NCBI GenBank assembly: GCA_037974665.1
Contig: CM075773.1
Span: forward strand, 52,490,917 to 52,554,916
DNA from: Ehretia macrophylla
Lineage: Eukaryota; Streptophyta; Magnoliopsida; Boraginales; Ehretiaceae
Reading direction: 5' to 3'
DNA: 64,000 nt
Shown piece by piece: positions 24,346-37,703 of the stretch; positions within the stretch are counted from its first letter, which is position 1; each line of letters begins with the position of its first letter. Position numbers and translations under genes: made by a program. The notes beneath the pieces were generated by a model. It was not told where the DNA came from. It did not search any database and saw only the letters and a program-made list of their open reading frames with translations.

Positions 24346-27113
24346 TTGATTAGCTGTCAGCCGGGGTATCCTCGGAATGTGGGTAGTAGTCTAAGCATGC
24401 AAGTATGTATTAAGTGAAAGAAAAGTGAAACATATGTTAATATGTTTATGTGATTAATTTACTTATGTGTCTAACTTTCTATGTGACCAATATGCCTTGT
24501 GTGTTAAGTGAACTAATGTGGTCAAAATGTTTTATGTGATAACGTGCTATACGTACTCAATGTGTTGTAATTAATGTGCATTATGTGATTAATGTGTATT
24601 ATATGACAATTGTGTTTTATGTGATTTTGTGCCTTGTGTGAAGTTAGTTGTTTATGTGCTTTTAATTGTTTATAACTAGCTTATGTGAAACAACGTGCTT
24701 TAGGTGCTCTATGTACTTTAAGTGACCAATGTGAGTTACGTGATCAACTTGTCTTATGTGAAGTTTGTTGCTTATGTGACTTTAATTGTTTATACTTACT
24801 TCTGTGATATAACCTGTTTATGTGATGTTGGCTTCTCATATGTTGAATTGTGTGTTATGTGATAATGTTGCATTGTATGATAATTGCGCATTACGTTATA
24901 CTTGTCTTTCATATGATATAGTTGCATACATGTTTTAACTCGTGAATGACCTTTTAATGTCTAGGGTGGTTGTAAGAGCTTTCGGAAATAGAGATAGGCC
25001 ATGATTTTGAATTATTATTATTCTAGAAGTTTATCAGTTATATTTTAATTGTTATGTTTATGGATTTTAGTTTCGGCTTAGTGGATTGATCTTGATGTTC
25101 CTTTAGCAAGAATGAAGTTGTTCGAGGAAATAGCAATGTATCTTGATGATTATAATTACTTTTGTTGCCATGTTTAACTTGTTATTACTTGGAGATGAAT
25201 CATAAGTTGAGGTTTCCGTGAGGTTGTGATTAGACACTTTTAGAGTCTCAACTCAGACTATACTTTCTTGATGCTATTTTAGAATGAATTTATTTGAGGA
25301 ATTAGTGATGTATATTTGTGAATGGAATGAACTGTGGTATAACATGTGAATATGTCTACTATTTGGGATTGCTATATTATTAATGGGTATTTTGGAGTTT
25401 TGATCTTTAAACCTTGGAGACAATTAGAGTGATTCATGACTAAAGTTACTTTATTCGAGGATGTAATTGTTGGGAGATAGAATTATTTGAGGAAATAAGA
25501 ATGCATTTCGATGGCTGAACATTTACCTGCCTACGTCAAGCTTTTGAGTTCTAGGTGGTATGACTTTCTAAATTGTTGATTGAGGATTCTCTTGTGTTAT
25601 AATGGGTTAATATGAATCTATATTGTGTTATCAGATTTTGGAGTCTTCATTAGTGAATCTTGTTGGGTAATCGGTAATTTATCTTGTTTAGTGATTATTC
25701 TGGTACGGAATGTAAAATTTTGGAGTGATTTATCTTGTTTGGTGATTGTTATGACTCCTTAAGATTCTCTAGATCTCCTTAGTGTCTTGTTTTGGAGGAA
25801 GATAGATTGTAGGATTTGACTTGTTGGTGTTTAAGTGTGTAGGTGGGACACCCTTCTTGTGCTTCATAATTCTATCGGTCTTATTATTCTTTTCTACTCT
25901 ATTCTCACTTATTTGAGAGAGGGTTACACTTTTCTAGCATATCAATTGTTTCTTGAATGTTTTGCTTATTGAATTAATGGATCCTATACTCATTTGACAT
26001 TGCTTCTATTCTTAACATTCATATTTGCTTCTTATAGCAATGTCACTTATTGGAGTTAAAGTTTGAGACTTCTATATTTCATTCTATATCTCCAGCCATT
26101 GGTTTCAACATTTCATTTCATCCTATTACTATTCATTTGGAAGTAATTTCACCTTTGGTATACCATTTTACTTATTCGATTTCACTTGTTTCATGTACTC
26201 TTTACCTAAGTACATCATTGTCATTCTTGTTGATCCTTGTTAATCCTATTGTTTCATTATTAAATCCCGAGCCATTACTTTGCTAGTAATTGCTCATTTA
26301 ATATACTCAGCATTGTCCTTTCTTATTTATATTTCTTTGGTTATTGCATGCTGAGATATTCATTATCTTGACACTCATGTTTTCTATTGAATTAATCATC
26401 TCTTATTTCTTAATTTCATTTCGCCTCAGGTACAACCTACTTATTGGTTCCTTGAACAATCATCGATAATTGAAATGTCTACTTGTTCAAGAATTTTGTT
26501 CAACATACTCAGCACTGTTTTAACTCGTCATCATCATTTGTTCGTGCTTATTTAGCTGATAGGTGCTGAGACATTCCATATCTTAGTTATTATGCTTCCT
26601 TATTAAACTATTAGCCCCTTGACTCTCTAACCTGTTTGACATCTTGTTCACTTGATTGTTGGCTCGAATATGACTTTCCATATTCTTATTTCCTTGTAAA
26701 TTTCATAAGAGCCATATTCTGACCAATGTCACTTTTGAGATATTTCCTTGATCCATAATCATTTATGTTATCGTGAATGAGTTTTTAAACCCTCGGGGTG
26801 TTCATAGAGCTCTTTTGTGTAGTATAAGATGATTGATAATTAGTGGTGTCATGCTAAGACTTTGGAGTTGCGATTTCTTTCATATGCAATACGATATGAG
26901 GTAAGAGAGAATTATGAATTGAAGATTGTCTTGGAATTATGATAATCATTTTGCAGTCAACAGAGTTTGATCTTTTGAGGTCTTTGGTTAGGTGTCATCC
27001 TAAGAGATAAATGACCTAAGAGATAAATGAGAACTAAGAGAAGTATTATTAAGTGTAATGATTGAGGATTTAATTGTCTGTCAGTTCGAGAATTGCGCGG
27101 ACACAATTGTTTT

Positions 27114-27126
27114 AAGGAGGGGAGAA
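27114..27126 (+). other. LARD-1 polypurine tract
   Basis: AAGGAGGGGAGAA ends directly at the 3' LTR start TGTGACACC. Confidence 0.88.
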
Positions 27127-29591
27127 TGTGACACCTCACTTTTCTGCTTTAACTCGATTTACGTGTTTTATCTCGTTTTGCGTGAATTGGCCTGTTTATG
27201 TGCTATATGACTTAGAATGTGATAATTTTGATATTAATACTCCTAGAACATGCTAAATGTGCATTCATGAAATTTTCATAAAAAACGGAGTCAGAAATTT
27301 TATCGTCGATTTTTAGTGAATAGTATTTTTGAAACACGTCTGCTAAAATTTTGAAACTGGTCTTTTTAACCCTTCTAGACCTAGACCACAGACTTTAATA
27401 GACCTGTGTTTGATTAAAACGATTTTAAAATCGGCTTAAGAATTTATTAGAATTTTTACACCGACTTTTGCGAAAATCGAGTTTTAAGCCGACTCGGGTA
27501 GAATTGTTTGATTGTAAAACTTCTTGTCACCTAAAAATAATCTACTTGAACTATCTTGAGTGTTGAATAATTGTTTTGAACTTTGGTGATCAATAAAATG
27601 CATTTAAAGTCAAGAAAACACTAAAAATAATTAGTTTCCACTTTGACTTTCTTTTATTTATTTGACCTTTGCTTAATAGATGATCAACACACATTGAAAA
27701 CGAAGCAAAACACCACCAAAAAGACACACAAAACCGTGGCTCCTTGGAGGAGAAAGATGAAGACATTTTCAAAGTATTTTTCTCATAGATTTTGCATTTC
27801 AAAGCCGAATTGAGTGATTCAAAGCTTGATTTCACTTGTTTGGCATCCATTCTACACATTTCTTGCATCAAAACACATCAAAAGTGAGAGAAAAATTCTA
27901 GATCTCAAAACTCATATTTTGTGTTTATGCGTATAAATGATTATTGAACCGTTAGAATGTTAATCTGATGTTAGATTATTGCTCCTTGCATGCTAGGGAT
28001 CATTTAGCTGTAATACTACAAGTTTTTATCGGTTGTAGCATAATTTTTATTTTTCGGGTATTTAAATTTGATTAATTTGTTCAAAGTTGATTAAATTGAG
28101 TGGTGTTGATCGGAATCGATTGCTGTCGATTTTTAAAAGTTTGTTAATTACGTGGTAGCACCGTTGTAATGCCGAATTTTCGATTGTGATATCCGTGCCA
28201 AAATCCGAAAATTTCAGCCATGATACACTAGGGTTTTAGGATTATTGGGCATGATTTGGATGTGTCTTGGTTGGTTTCCAAGGGGGCTAATGTAGATGAT
28301 TGAATGGGTGAGTGATAGAAACTGATTTGGAGTTGTTTGGATTAGTAGAATGTAAGATATGATTATTTGAAGTTTAGGTTGCCTTCCTTTAAATTATTGA
28401 ATTGAGCCTTAGTTGATTGGGTGTGGTTTGAATGATTGAATCGTGAGTTGTTGATGGGTAAACTAGGGTTTGATTGTGTGTTTAATGCATGTTCGGTTGG
28501 ATGGCCTACTTTGTCATCTAACTTAGTTATTTGTTGTTAAATTGTTTATTGATGTTATTATGATAATAATATGATTATTGATGATGATAATATGTTTATT
28601 GATAATGATTGATGATTATTGATTGATGATTGATGCCGGGAGATAAACAGTTCTGCTAGACTGTCCTCCTGTGAATGATTGATGTTTATTATTATTGCTG
28701 GGTCTCTAGTATATGTGTGCCACCTCTCGGGCAGCATCGGGTTGTCGGGTTGATAATGGCATGACTATCAGAGATTGCCTCCAGCTCGCATGACGGAGGT
28801 GTCATGGAGGGCGAGGTTATTGGGGGTACCCCGGGTGCGTGAGTAATGGGGAGTTACAAGAAGAATGGTTGAGATCGTGATGGCGTTTGGAGCTACACCA
28901 ACTAGAGAGAGTATCCTTTATTGAATGGTCATATAGTTATGTGATGATAGTATTATTGATGTTATTGTGTGTTTACTGACTCAAAGGATTATTCCAATGA
29001 GTTTAGTAGACCTTGCTCGAGATCTATCGGATCCTCACTGGGCTTATTTTATATAAGCTTACTCTCTATTATTGCATGCATACAGGTGTACTATCGCAGG
29101 ATTACGGGTACGTGCCTCCTGAAGAGGAAAATGTGCCTTACGTGGATGAGTCCTATGTTCCAGAGTCTTATCCTTGATGTTGTATTGTTTTACTATCTTG
29201 TATATTAACTTAGTAGACTTTTATATGCTTTGTAGTTCATTATGTAAAAGATGTTGAAAAGATAACGAATTAGTTGATGCAATCTTAGTAGTCTTTATTT
29301 TGTCTATTTTTAGGTTGCTGGATTGGCTCATTATGTTTTGTAATGTATATTAAGGGTTCACGTATTATGTTGGAACGGAGGCATATAACGAGGACTGTTT
29401 ATTGTATAATATGATTATGATGTATGTTGTTATTTTATTGAGGAGTTGTTTGTTGTATGGTTTGTGAAGTTGATGTATGATGTTCTATTGAAGTTGGTTT
29501 AGAGCCTCGGTGTCCTATTTACTGTCATTATACTGCCGAAATTCCGTTACGTCCTGACTGATTATAGGAGGGGTCGAGTTGGGGCGTGACA
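27127..29591 (+). mobile_element. LARD-1 3' LTR
   Basis: 2465 bp, nearly identical to 21864-24327 from TGTGACACCTCAC to GGGGCGTGACA. The 33-codon frame lies at 29076-29177, with a single amino-acid change near the end (Arg to Pro). Confidence 0.93.
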
Positions 29592-29682
29592 AAGCAGGTG
29601 CTGGCGGAACACCTAATTTCTTGCCTATCTTTGCCATGTATTTGAAACTCTGCTCCTGCCTAGCAGCTAACTCATCTTGCCG

Positions 29683-30651
29683 CTAGATAATCAGGAGCAA
29701 TCTTTCCCCAAGGCGGTCTTCCTGCTCTAACCTCTCTTGTTGCCCCTTATCCATGTCCTGGCGCAACTGTGCTATGTCCTGGCGCAAGGCCTGAATGTCT
29801 AGGATAGGGGCCTCTCCCTGATCTATATGTTCAGTTTCTTGTTGCGCCGTGCGAGCCCCCAAAGTTTCGATGGTAGTCTGCGTCAATGGGGCTTGAGGCT
29901 GCAACACCTCCTCAGTGGCTGAGGCTGGCACACCAACTGTAAGACATAAACCTGTAATCAATGCTGGGTGAGGCAATCCCCCAGTAGTACGGCTTTTCAA
30001 ATACTCTAGGATCGACTGCTCAATTATTTTCCTAATGTTAATGCTGAATTGGTTACCAATTGCATAATTCAACGCGGCGCGCTCTCTGGAGACTTCATAC
30101 GTATTTCCCGTCGGTAAGATGGTGGCACAGATGAATAGGTGCCATGCTTTAATTTCCTTATGCATTCCAGAAGACAGGAAACTCACAAACTTATCACCCC
30201 TCTTTTTCCATGTGACCCGATCAACTGTTAAATACCTGATAATACTATTTGGGTGAATGTCCTCTCCATGGGCACTAAAGAAATCATCATCAAGGGCTGG
30301 GACCTGATAGAACCGATTGATAGCGCCCTGGTCAAAAGCAACAGGCTTCCCACAAACCATAACCCTCTTATCTTGGTGCTCTGGTGCATTAGCATAAAAT
30401 TCTCAAACCAACAACACATAACACGACCTAGGAGATTTGATAAAATGAGTTCATTGCCGCGATTCAGCCTGTTGTGCAATTATAGGTCCAGGTTCCTCGG
30501 AACCACACTCGACAACCAAAGATTTTTTTATGATACTCTCAGTATAGCGAGCTTTAGCCTCCTCACTAACAAATATATGTGTATTCAAAATAGGCCTAGA
30601 TGTGGATGTAGATGCACCAGATGTGGACACTCCTTTCCTTTTAGGAGCCAT
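29683..30651 (-). pseudogene. Athila-1 ORF3 (env-position protein, 'putative plant transposon protein' type)
   Basis: One frame of 323 codons from MAPKRKGVSTSG (30651) to the TAG region at 29683, with two in-frame stops (after AESRQ near 30451 and before EFYANAPEH near 30395). The centre has the family pattern EFYANA, RVMVCGKPVAFDQGAINRFY, then KEIKAWHLFICATILPT and ERAALNYAI, known from the third ORF of Athila elements. The C-terminus is a short heptad-like coiled coil (about residues 292-317, LRQDIAQLRQDM). No signal peptide or membrane span is visible, so an envelope role is doubtful. It lies 3' of pol and 86 bases from the LARD-1 boundary. Confidence 0.85.
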
Positions 30652-30666
30652 GGCTATCTAGAATAA

Positions 30667-32480
30667 TCAATCAAAGTCAACTGTGCACTTACACCCAACT
30701 GTTCAATCACAACTTTCAACACAACAGTCCCATGCACCACTGCACCACTACGTAACTAAGAATCACCCAACAAACGTACCAAAAGAGAGAGATTCCCAAC
30801 CAACCCACAACCACTGTACTTCAACCAAGTATTCCCAGTGCAACACAAATCAGCAAAACTCAACGGCAGTTCACAAAAATAACGGGTCACAAAGATAATA
30901 GTGCAGAAAGTACCAAAAGTTCAACTTTTCGAGCACCTTTGGTGAGAGCATTTGGTCCAAGTATTAGATAATCCAAAGTTACAACAAACAATAAAAATCA
31001 ACCAAGATTTACAAGAGACTTCTTCCACACACGAGAATTGAAGCTCAGCCACTACTTGGTGCGTTTCGTAGTTGAGTCTCTCCTATGATTTTGTCTTGTT
31101 ATTCTTTTTTCTTGTTTTTTTTTCTTCTTCGTTACACATCAATGCTCAACACCAACCAGCAAAAACTACCAACTCAAAGTATTCAATTAACAACAAAAAG
31201 GAATCACAACGCCCCAACAAGCAAAAATGACCAACTCAATGTCAAAGGTGCCTAACCACCTTTTGTCGTGTGCAAGCCCAAAATGGTGCTTTCTGCTTTT
31301 TTTTTTAGAAGAATATTGACGACCAGCGAACAAAGAAAATCGAGAACAGCCAAAACAAGACACTTACCACAGCGTGATAATCCCCTATCGTCGCCGCTGA
31401 AACGCTGTCGGTACTGGTTGAAACGTCGTCGTCGGTGCTCGTGAGTAGCAATGGAGTAGATGGTTGTGGTAGTAGATGGAGGGCAGTTGTGCATGAGGTG
31501 TTGGTGATAGAGCAGAAGGCACGGGCACGAGGTAGAAACGGCATCACGGACGGAGTGATACCGCCGGATCTGTCATCGGCGTGAAAGCCGATGGGTGCTG
31601 TTCGTTTTCTGTTTTTTTTTTTCTTTAAGTTATGGCGATTGAGATGGAGCTTACATGGAGGAGGGTAATAGAGGGAAGCTATGAGAGACGCTGCTTGTAC
31701 CAGCGTCGTGAAGGGTCTCTGAACGCATCGTTCAGAAGGTGGCTTGGCGTGGAGATCGGAGTTGGTGATGGGGGTGATTTTTCAGCGACGTGAGAGAGCT
31801 GCTTAGAAGGTAGAGAGTTTGCAGAGAGTTGGGATTGTTTTTAAGTTGGGTATTAATGTGGGTGGTGCACAAGTAGGTGATCTGGGTCGGTTCTAGGGTT
31901 TGCTAGTTGGGTGGGTCGGATTGAATTAGGTGAGTGTATGAGTTGGTCTTGATAGGATGTGGGTTGGGTCGGATTGAATAAAGTTTGGATACATGACATG
32001 GGTTGGTGGGCTTGGTAAAGTGCTGAGTTGTGTTGTTTTTTTTTTTTTTTTTCGAACATCAATGCAAAGGACGCCACGCAGTAGCGCCATTTTGTAGTGC
32101 AGCAGCGCTACTGTTTCTTTTGAACAGCTCCAAAACAAACGTAAATTCTGATAACGCTAGCGCAGCTACGCTAGAATTTAGTGCAACAGCGCTACTACAC
32201 AACTTTATTTCTTCTTGTTTTTCTCTTCCATGCACGCAACCTCTTCACTCCACACACGAATTTCTCCATATTTTCTCTTCTAAATGACTTGGTAAAACCT
32301 CTCCTTGCCTCAACTTCCCCCAAACTTATTCTTGAACCTAGCATGACAAAAACAAATCAACAATTAATTCCAACAACTATAACTCAAAAATCAACTAAAA
32401 ACAACTAAAATTATTAAATCAAGAAAAAGTAAGAAACTTCGGGTTGCCTCCCGAAAAGTACTTGTTTTAACGTTGACAGC
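30667..32480 (-). other. Athila-1 spacer between ORF3 and pol, non-coding
   Basis: About 1.8 kb with no gene. It includes a more GC-rich part (31380-31800), a run of about 18 T at 32034-32052, and clustered TAGCGCTG/CAGCGCTACTG words around 32085-32200. CTTCCCCCAAACTT at 32318 resembles the polypurine-tract complement seen elsewhere in the element. Small open frames on both strands are not supported as genes. Confidence 0.6.
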
Positions 32481-32496
32481 CCAACGGAGCAATTTC

Positions 32497-34113
32497 TCAA
32501 GCCGAGTTGAGGTGGAAGACAGACTTGTGCTTATCAAACTCATCATCCCAATAAGTCTTCAACCGTTGTCCATTAACCTTGAACGTCCCCTTATCTGGAT
32601 GATTTACTTCAACAACTCCATAGGGAAACACCTTTGTCACAACAAAAGGGCCAGACCATCTTGATTTAAGCTTTCCAGGAAACAAGTGAAGCCTTGAGTT
32701 GTATAAAAGAACTTTCTGACCAGGCAAGAACTCTTTTCGTGAGATATGCTTATCATGCCACGCTTTTGTCATCTCTTTATAGATCTTCGCATTTTCATAG
32801 GCTTCATTTCGGAACTCTTCTAACTCATCCAATTGCAAAAGTCTATTTTCTCCTGTAGCTTGCATATCCAGATTCAACTGCTTCATTGCCCAATATGCCT
32901 TGTGCTCGAGCTCCACTAGTAAATGGCAAGCTTTTCCATAGACCAATCTGTAAAGAGACATCCCAATTGGTATTTTAAATGCTGTATGATATGCCCACAG
33001 TGCATCATCAATCTTCTTGGCCCAATCTTTGCGCGAATTGCCCACTGTTTTCTCAAGAATCTTATTTATTTCTCGATTTGAAACTTCTGCTTGCCCATTG
33101 GTTTAAGGATGGTAGGCAAGGGCTTTCCGATGCTTGACACCATATTTGAGTAAAAGAGCTTCAAATTGCTTGTTACAAAAGTGGGTACCTTCATCACTAA
33201 TTATTGCTCAAGGTGTGCCAAACCTTGTAAAAATGTTCATCTTTAGAAAATTCAGCACTACCGCACCATCATTTGTTGGAGTCGCCACCGCTTCCACCCA
33301 TTTAGATATGTAATCAACTCCCAACAAAATGTATTTATTATTGTAGGAGGAAGGGAAAGGCCCCATGAAATCGATCCCCCAAACATCAAAAAGTTCAACT
33401 TCAAGAATGTTTTGCAATGGCATTTCATTCATTCTTGAGATATTCCCCAATCTCTGGCATCTGTCACATGTAACAACAAAAGTGTGAGCATCTTTAAACA
33501 AGCTAGGCCAATAGAAACCTGATTGGAGCACTTTTGCCGCTGTTTTATTGCCTCCAAAGTGACCTCCACACTCAAGTGTATGGCAATGCCGTAAAATATC
33601 TTTCAACTCCTCTTCTGGAATACACCTTCTGATAACTTGATCTGCGCAATGCTTGTAGAGTATAGGATCTTCCCAATAATAGTGTTTTACATCAGATAAA
33701 AATTTCTTCCTTTGTTGATAATTAAGATCTGCTGGGATTATCTTCGCTGCAAGAAAATTCACAAAGTCAGCATACCAGGGAAAAGTTTGTGCAGATTGTA
33801 TCGCAATGATCTTTTCATTTGGAAAGTCATCTTCAATAGGCGGCTTCACCATCTCAATCTCTACTGGTAACTCAAGTCTAGAATGGTGATCTGCTACCAA
33901 ATTTTCTGTGCCTTTCTTATCTCTGATCTCCAAGTCGAACTCTTGCAACAACAACACCCAACGAATGAGCGTTGGCTTAGCATCCTTCTTGGTTATAAGG
34001 TACTTAATAGCAGAATGTTCTGTGTAGACGATTACCTTATTTCCAATCAAATAAGGATGAAACTTGTCAAAGGCGAATACTATTGTGAGTACTATTTCTC
34101 TATTGTGGCGTAA
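32497..34113 (-). pseudogene. Athila-1 pol: RNase H end and integrase
   Basis: From 34113 downward: the RNase H tail ([21 protein letters not shown]...[18 protein letters not shown]), an HHCC zinc domain ([13 protein letters not shown]...[10 protein letters not shown]), then the integrase core ([21 protein letters not shown], and a Glu within GQAE..NREI) and a C-terminal DNA-binding region to 32497 ([20 protein letters not shown]). Breaks include a stop after FTRFGTP (33208), a stop in the YHP.TNGQAE motif near 33110, and a frame change near 34095. A live enzyme would insert the cDNA; this one cannot. Confidence 0.9.
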
Positions 34114-35093
34114 TTAAGTTGTGCATCATTAAGAGTGTGACTTGCATAGTACATAGTATGGAAAACTTTGTTCTTTCGCTGTCCCAAAACTGCTTCTATT
34201 GCGTAGTCGCTTGCATCACACATCAACTCAAAGGGTAATTCCCAATCAGGTGCTACAACAATAGGTGCTGACACAAGTTTCTCCTTGATTGTTACAAATG
34301 CACGTTCACATTCTTCATCCCACACAAATGGAACATTCTGCACCAAAAGATTTGAAAGCGCCTTAGCAATCTTTGAAAAATCCTTGATGAATCTTCTATA
34401 GAACCCTGCATGTCTCAAAAAACTTCTAACCCATTTCACAGTTGTTGGCGCAGGTAACTTCTCTATGGTCTCAATCTTCGCACGATCAACTTCAATGCCC
34501 TTAGCTGAGATACGATGCCCCAAGACAATACCTTCATGCACCATGAAGTGACACTTCTCCCAATTCAGCACCAAATTTGTCTCCTCATATCTTTTCAACA
34601 TTAACTCCAAATTGTAAAGACAATTATCAAACGACATACCCACCACAGAAAAGTCATCCATAAACACCTCAATTCCACGCTCTACCAAATCTGAGAAGAT
34701 AGCCATCATGCATCTCTGAAAAGTACCTGGTGCGTTACATAATCCAAATGGCATTCTCCGAAAGGCGAATGTACCATAAGGACATGTAAACGTGGCTTTC
34801 TCCCAATCTTTAGGTGTAATAGCTATTTGATTGTAGCCAGAGTAACCATCCAAAAAACAGTAATACTCATGTCCTGCCAATCTATCAAGCATCTGATCCA
34901 CAAAGGGCAAGGGAAAGTGGTCCTTTCTTGTAGCCTTGTTCAACTTCCTATAGTCGATACACAATCTCCATCCAGTCACAATCCTGGTAGGAATCAGTTC
35001 ATTGGTTTCATTCTTTACAACTGTCATGCCTCCCTTCTTGGGTACAACTTGTACTGGACTTACCCAAGAACTATCTGAGATTGGGTAAATTAC
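34092..35093 (-). pseudogene. Athila-1 pol: reverse transcriptase
   Basis: It contains WRLCIDYRKLNKATRKDHFP, YCFLDGYSGYNQI, FAFRRMPFGLCNAPGTFQRCM and the catalytic FMDDFSVVG, followed by the connection to RNase H (ERAFVTIKEKLVSAPI, MCDASDYA). The frame is separated from the protease frame by a single TGA (35091-35093) where the family usually has Gly. A one-base shift near 34095 breaks the junction to RNase H. The lineage-specific wording is Athila. Confidence 0.92.
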
Positions 35094-36386
35094 TCATGCA
35101 TCTAACCATTTCAGAACTTCCTTTCTCACCACTTCTTTCATTGTAGGATTGAGTCGCCTTTGTGCGTCAATGGATGGTTTGCTATCATCCTCCATAAGAA
35201 TACGATGCATGCACATGGAGGGACGAATTCCCTTAATATCTGCCAAAGACCAACCAATCGCTGATTTGTGAGTTCTAAGCACTCTCAGTAATTTATCTTC
35301 TTCTTTGTTAGAGAGCGACGAAAAGATAATTACTGGAAGTGTGTTTGACTCACTCAAATATATATAGCGCAAGTGTGCTGGTAGAGGCTTCAACTCCAAC
35401 ACAGGTGGTTGCTCAATTGATGGTTTAGAACGTGCAAAACCTTCTCCTAATTCTTCAAAATACTTTCGCCTATTTGGTTCAAAAGAATCCATCCAATTCA
35501 AATATGCTTGCACCTCTTCATCTTCCAAATCAACAAGATCATCTTGTATTAAGCTAGCCTCCAAAGGATCCAGTCGACCTACATGGCTAGGCACTATAGC
35601 TTGTACATCATCAATGCGGAAACAACTGTCGCTAGCTTCAGGGTACTTGATAGCTTTGAACACATTAAATATCACTTCTTCTTCTTGCACCCTTAGTCGC
35701 AACTCTCCCTTTTGAACATCAATGAGTGCTCTTCCAGTTGCAAGGAATGGTCTCCCAAGAATAATAGGAATCTTTTTGTCTTCTTCCATGTCCAGTACTA
35801 TGAAATCCGCAGGGAATATGAACTTATCAACTTTGACTAGCACATCTTCAATAACTCCTTTGGGATGCTTTAGCGAGCGATCAGCTAACTGCAATGTAAT
35901 AGTTGTAGGTCTCGTCTTACTCAACCCAAGCTTCCTGAAAATAGATAAAGGCATTAAATTAATGCTAGCTCCCAAATCACACAAAGCTTGCTCAAAAACA
36001 ACATTGCAAATTTCACAAGGAATAGTAAAACTCCCTGGATCCTTAAGCTTTTGTGGTAGCTTCTTTTGGAGAATAGCGCTGCACTCCTCAGTAAGTACGA
36101 CTGTCTCATAATCTTCAAGTTTTCTCTTATTCAAAAGGATGTCCTTCATAAACTTCACGTAACTCGGCATCTGTTCAAGTGCATCTGCAAATGGAATATT
36201 AATGTGAAGCTTCTTAAAGACTTCAAGAAATTTAGCAAACTGTTTGTCAAGTTTGTTTTTCTGCAATCGTTGAGGAAATGGCACCACCACAGGTGATTCT
36301 TGTGTGGGCTGCTGCTGAGCTTCTACTTTCTCTTGCTCTTTCGCCTCATCTTTTACTCCACCTTTCTCAACCTTCTTGGTTCTCAC
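35094..36386 (-). pseudogene. Athila-1 pol: protease and linker
   Basis: An open frame of 430 codons. The aspartic protease motif ALCDLGASINLMP lies near the middle (about 35990-35950), with a second conserved block IILGRPFLATGRALIDV. The linker LELKPLPAHLRYIYL...PVIIFSSLSNKEEDKLLRVLRTHKSAIGWSLADIKGI precedes the reverse transcriptase. This is the longest undamaged piece of the element. The N-terminal Lys/Glu/Gln-rich part (PQRLQKNKLDKQFAKFLEVFKKLHINIPF) is typical of the Athila gag-pol linker. Confidence 0.9.
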
Positions 36387-36667
36387 TGGCTCCTCTAGCT
36401 ATTTGCCACTTCTCAAGGTGACAACTTTACAATGCTCTTTACCCTCTCTTCTAGGATTTACCTCTGAAGTACTAGGTAAATTTCTTTGTTGTCTTTTTGA
36501 AAACATCGTAGCCATCTGGCTAAACTAAGCCTCCAAATTTCTGATTTGTGCAGATTGGTTCTAGAGATTTGTCCTAGTTTCGTTCATAAATTGAGTCTGG
36601 GAATTAGCCAATTGTGTCTGCGAATTCGCCAATTGAGCAATTACCTTCTCCAAGTTCACCTTATTCT

Positions 36668-37703
36668 CTAGTGGTGGGTTATTCTGCTCAGGCTGCAACA
36701 CATTCTGAGTATTTCTCTAGGAAAAATTTGGATGATTACATCATGCTGGATTATATCTGTTAGAGTATTGATTGTGCTGCTGCCCATTAAAATTCCCCAC
36801 ATATTGTGCTTGTTCTGTTGTGCCTTGCGCAAATGGATTTCCAACCTGACATTCTGCACTATGATGTGGACCACAACAAAACTCACACACCACTGCCGCT
36901 TGGACAACATTAGTAGTTGCCTGATTATTCTGCATCTGCTTAGCCAAGTTGTCAATTTTTGCCACCAAAGCAGTTATGGCGTCAATTTCATGGACCCCAG
37001 CTGTCTTCTTTGTTATGACTCTCTCGCTCGACCACTGCTGGTGGTTCAAAACAATATCCTCCAGTAATGCATAAGCTTCATCTGCTGTCTTGTTCATTAA
37101 AGCTCCTCCTGCTGATGCATCAATCAAAGTTCTTGTGGAGCTAATTAACCCATTGTAAAAATTATGAACTTGCATCCATCTAGGTATTCCATGATTAGGA
37201 CACTTCCTCAGCAATGTCTTATACCTCTCCCACGTTTCACATAGAGTTTCTCCTTCATGTTGCGCAAAATTATTAATTTCTATGCGCAGCTTCGCTGTCT
37301 TTCCAAGTGGGAAAAATCTTGACAAAAACTTGTACACCAAATCCTCCCAAGTAGTGATTGAATCTGAAGGCAGCGAGTTCAACCATTCCTTAGCTTGATC
37401 CCTTGAAGAGAAAGGAAGCAAGCGAAGGCGCAGAGCTTCACCAGTGACTCCATTGTACTTAACAGTTCCGCAGACTTCTAGAAAATTCACAATGTGCTGA
37501 TTAGGATCTTCAAAAGGCAGTCCATGGAACTGAATATTTTGAATCAATTGTAGTGTCACTGTCTTCAAATCAAAATCATGCACCTAAATCACTGGCCTTC
37601 TAATCACAGGTTGAATTCCAGTGGGTGGTAATGCATACTCTCGCAGTGTTCTAGGCGGATTTTCCTGATTATTTCCTTCTTGTACTACCACTATGTCAGC
37701 CAT
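36668..37703 (-). pseudogene. Athila-1 gag
   Basis: The start ATG is at 37703 (MADIVVVQEGNNQ). Codon 40 is an in-frame TAG, after which the frame continues to 36741. It contains the Retrotrans_gag region (FHGLPFEDPNQHIVNFLEVC, LRLLPFSSRDQAKEWLNSLP, WERYKTLLRKCPNHGI), a coiled segment (ALVAKIDNLAKQMQNN) and a zinc-knuckle-like CEFCCGPHHSAEC. Gag forms the particle that packages element RNA. Further stops follow near 36740. Confidence 0.9.

Larger units (their letters stand above)
24328..27126 (+). other. LARD-1 internal region, non-coding
   Basis: 2.8 kb between the LTRs, T-rich, without gag or pol. From 24416 to about 24930 it is a degenerate field of TTATGTGAT/AATGTG words, including a ~107-base duplication (GTGAAGTTAGTTGTTTATGTG near 24648 and GTGAAGTTTGTTGCTTATGTG near 24755). 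A TTTGAGGAAATAG-like unit occurs near 25124, 25287 and 25486. The downstream half (25850-26800) is T/C-rich filler. Confidence 0.8.
21864..29591 (+). mobile_element. LARD-1, non-autonomous gypsy-type LTR element, TSD AAGCA
   Basis: Two long LTRs (21864-24327 and 27127-29591) enclose 2.8 kb of non-coding DNA with a tRNA-Met primer site and a polypurine tract. AAGCA duplications at 21859-21863 and 29592-29596 flank it. There is no gag or pol on either strand. The LTRs match the family of the Tekay-1 LTR at 58815-61246, so its enzymes would have come from such a chromovirus. By eye the first 340 bases of its LTRs differ at about 12 positions, mostly C/T and G/A changes. Confidence 0.93.

Noticed and set aside
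26050..26286. Hydrophobic plus-strand open frame in LARD-1
   Set aside because: T-rich DNA gives Leu/Phe/Ser-rich peptides by chance; no homologue recognised and no coding expected in this element.
29683..30651. Athila ORF3 as a true envelope gene
   Set aside because: No signal peptide, membrane span or glycosylation-rich ectodomain visible; the pattern fits the Athila third-ORF protein of unknown role.
32030..32408. Plus-strand open frames after the poly-T run in Athila-1
   Set aside because: Antisense to the element in its non-coding spacer, low complexity, no recognised domain.
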